DNA from: Actinomycetales bacterium
GTDB taxonomy: Bacteria; Actinomycetota; Actinomycetes; Actinomycetales; Actinomycetaceae
Reading direction: 5' to 3'
DNA length: 5,791 bases
Assembly: GCA_022838965.1 (NCBI GenBank)
Contig: JALHDK010000135.1
Span: 1 to 5,791 of the forward strand
Of this stretch, positions 4,864 to 5,791 are shown in pieces. The position numbers and the translations under genes are program-made. Under the pieces are notes generated by a model. It did no database searches. It worked only from the letters and a program-made list of their open reading frames with translations, and was not told where the DNA came from. The stretch's first letter is position 1. Each line of letters starts with the position of its first letter.

Positions 4864-5791
4864 TTGGACGATCTCGAAGTCGGGGTCGGTCCGGTCCAGC
4901 ACTCCCAGCAGCGTGGCGAGCGCACCCCGATCACCGATCACCTCGGCGCCCGCCGACTCCAGCTGGTCGATCTCGAGGTGTCCGGTCAGGAGCCCGAGCA
5001 GGAGCGGCATCGGCAGCCGCAGCGTGAGGTCCGACGCCGTCGGCCGCGGCCGCGCGGTGTGGGACAGCACGCCGTTGTTGAGCGTGAGCCGGTGGACCTC
5101 CGAGCGGTCGGTGAGATCGATGTCGATGGTGAGGTGCAGGTCCCACGCGCGCGGCCCGTCCACCCGGATGGCGATCACGTCGAACCACTGCTCGGGAGTG
5201 AGCTGGGCGTACAGGTCGGGAGCGTTGGCGCTCGCCGGGGTGCCGAACGAGCCGTGGCGCAGCTCGTGGGCGGCCGAGAGGTAGGCGCACCGCCAGGTCC
5301 CGTTCTCCGCCCCGTAGCCGAGCTGCTCGAACGTGTCCGCGAGCAGGGCGCGGCCCGCGGCATGGTCGGGCTCCGCGAACACCACATGGCTGAGGACCTC
5401 CGCCACCCAGCGGTAGTCCCCGGCGGCGAAGGAGTCCGCCGCCTTGGCCACCACCGCATCCGCACCTCCCATGTACTCCAGGTAGCGCCGCCCGGCCTCC
5501 GTGGGCGGGTGCTTCCAGAGGTTGGCGGGATTGCCGTCGTACCAGCCCATGTACCGCTGGTAGATCGCCTTGACGTTGTGGCTCACCGACCCGTAGTAGC
5601 CGCGGGCGTGCCACGCGTTCTCGAGCGCCGGGGGCATCTGGATCGCCTCGGCGATCTCGCTACCCGTCATGCCGAGGTTCATCATCCGCACGGTCTGGTC
5701 GTGGAGGTAGGCGTACAGGTCGCGCTGCAGTTCCAGGAAGTGGATGGCGCGGTCGTGGCCCCACGTCGGCCAGTGGTGGGAGGCGAACACC
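4858..5791 (-). CDS. SdsA1-type alkyl sulfatase (metallo-beta-lactamase fold), C-terminal half; 5' end beyond window
   Basis: Predicted to hydrolyse primary alkyl sulfates such as dodecyl sulfate to alcohol and inorganic sulfate, as Pseudomonas SdsA1 and yeast Bds1 do. The 310 visible residues correspond to roughly the last half of a protein normally about 650 residues long. The zinc-binding HxHxDH region is off the right edge, so catalytic competence cannot be judged. Family blocks visible in order: SHHWPTWG (residues 4-11), the helical dimerisation region with QRDLYAYLHDQ, NRGYYGS-like HARGYYGSVSHNVKAIYQRYMGWYDGNPANL, and EYMGGADAV, then AEVLSHVVFAEPDH. The C-terminal SCP2-like domain, which captures hydrophobic substrate in SdsA1, covers about 193-310. 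A GTG at 5790 is internal, not the start. The gene stands directly upstream of the SulP permease and ends in TGA 8 nt before it. Whether a secretion signal exists cannot be seen. Confidence 0.93.
   Translation of the reverse strand, partial: VFASHHWPTWGHDRAIHFLELQRDLYAYLHDQTVRMMNLGMTGSEIAEAIQMPPALENAWHARGYYGSVSHNVKAIYQRYMGWYDGNPANLWKHPPTEAGRRYLEYMGGADAVVAKAADSFAAGDYRWVAEVLSHVVFAEPDHAAGRALLADTFEQLGYGAENGTWRCAYLSAAHELRHGSFGTPASANAPDLYAQLTPEQWFDVIAIRVDGPRAWDLHLTIDIDLTDRSEVHRLTLNNGVLSHTARPRPTASDLTLRLPMPLLLGLLTGHLEIDQLESAGAEVIGDRGALATLLGVLDRTDPDFEIVQP

Noticed and set aside
3174..4934. Alternative minus-strand frame overlapping the SulP gene
   Set aside because: Arg/Gly/Ala-rich shadow; the 3149-4849 frame has membrane segments, the SulP core motif and a STAS domain.
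5788..5790. GTG as start of the alkyl sulfatase
   Set aside because: It sits in the conserved SHHWPTWG block in the middle of the family; the true start is beyond the window.

Overview
The window is GC-rich DNA, roughly 63-75% G+C in the stretches I counted. It carries five protein genes typical of a high-GC actinobacterium. The strongest taxonomic hint is the DUF222/HNH (13E12-type) protein, a family expanded in Actinobacteria. Genus cannot be read from the sequence.

Layout: (1) bases 1-739, minus strand: N-terminal part of a class III fructose-1,6-bisphosphatase, running off the left edge. (2) 740-877: short spacer with two GC-rich hairpins just after the next gene's stop. (3) 878-1477, minus: a 199-residue acidic soluble protein I do not recognise. 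(4) 1478-1615: divergent intergenic region with a possible leaderless promoter for the 199-residue protein and a cluster of short direct and inverted repeats. (5) 1616-3094, plus: DUF222/HNH endonuclease-like protein with intact HNH and four-cysteine motifs, whose last six codons including the stop are tandemly duplicated. (6) 3149-4849, minus: SulP-family anion transporter with a C-terminal STAS domain, convergent with the HNH gene. (7) 4858-5791, minus: C-terminal half of an SdsA1-type alkyl sulfatase, entering from the right edge.

Genes 6 and 7 form a tight pair, alkyl sulfatase first and then the SulP transporter, with 8 nt between stop and ATG. A small palindrome spans the junction. The simplest reading is a sulfate-ester scavenging unit in which the sulfatase releases inorganic sulfate from alkyl sulfates and the permease moves sulfate or a related anion; the transported substrate is inferred, not shown. 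The other three genes have no evident functional link to that pair. I see no tRNA, rRNA, CRISPR array, insertion sequence or prophage gene. No clearly new multi-gene system is visible; the best leads are the sulfatase-SulP junction, the unrecognised 199-residue protein, and the repeats flanking the HNH gene.
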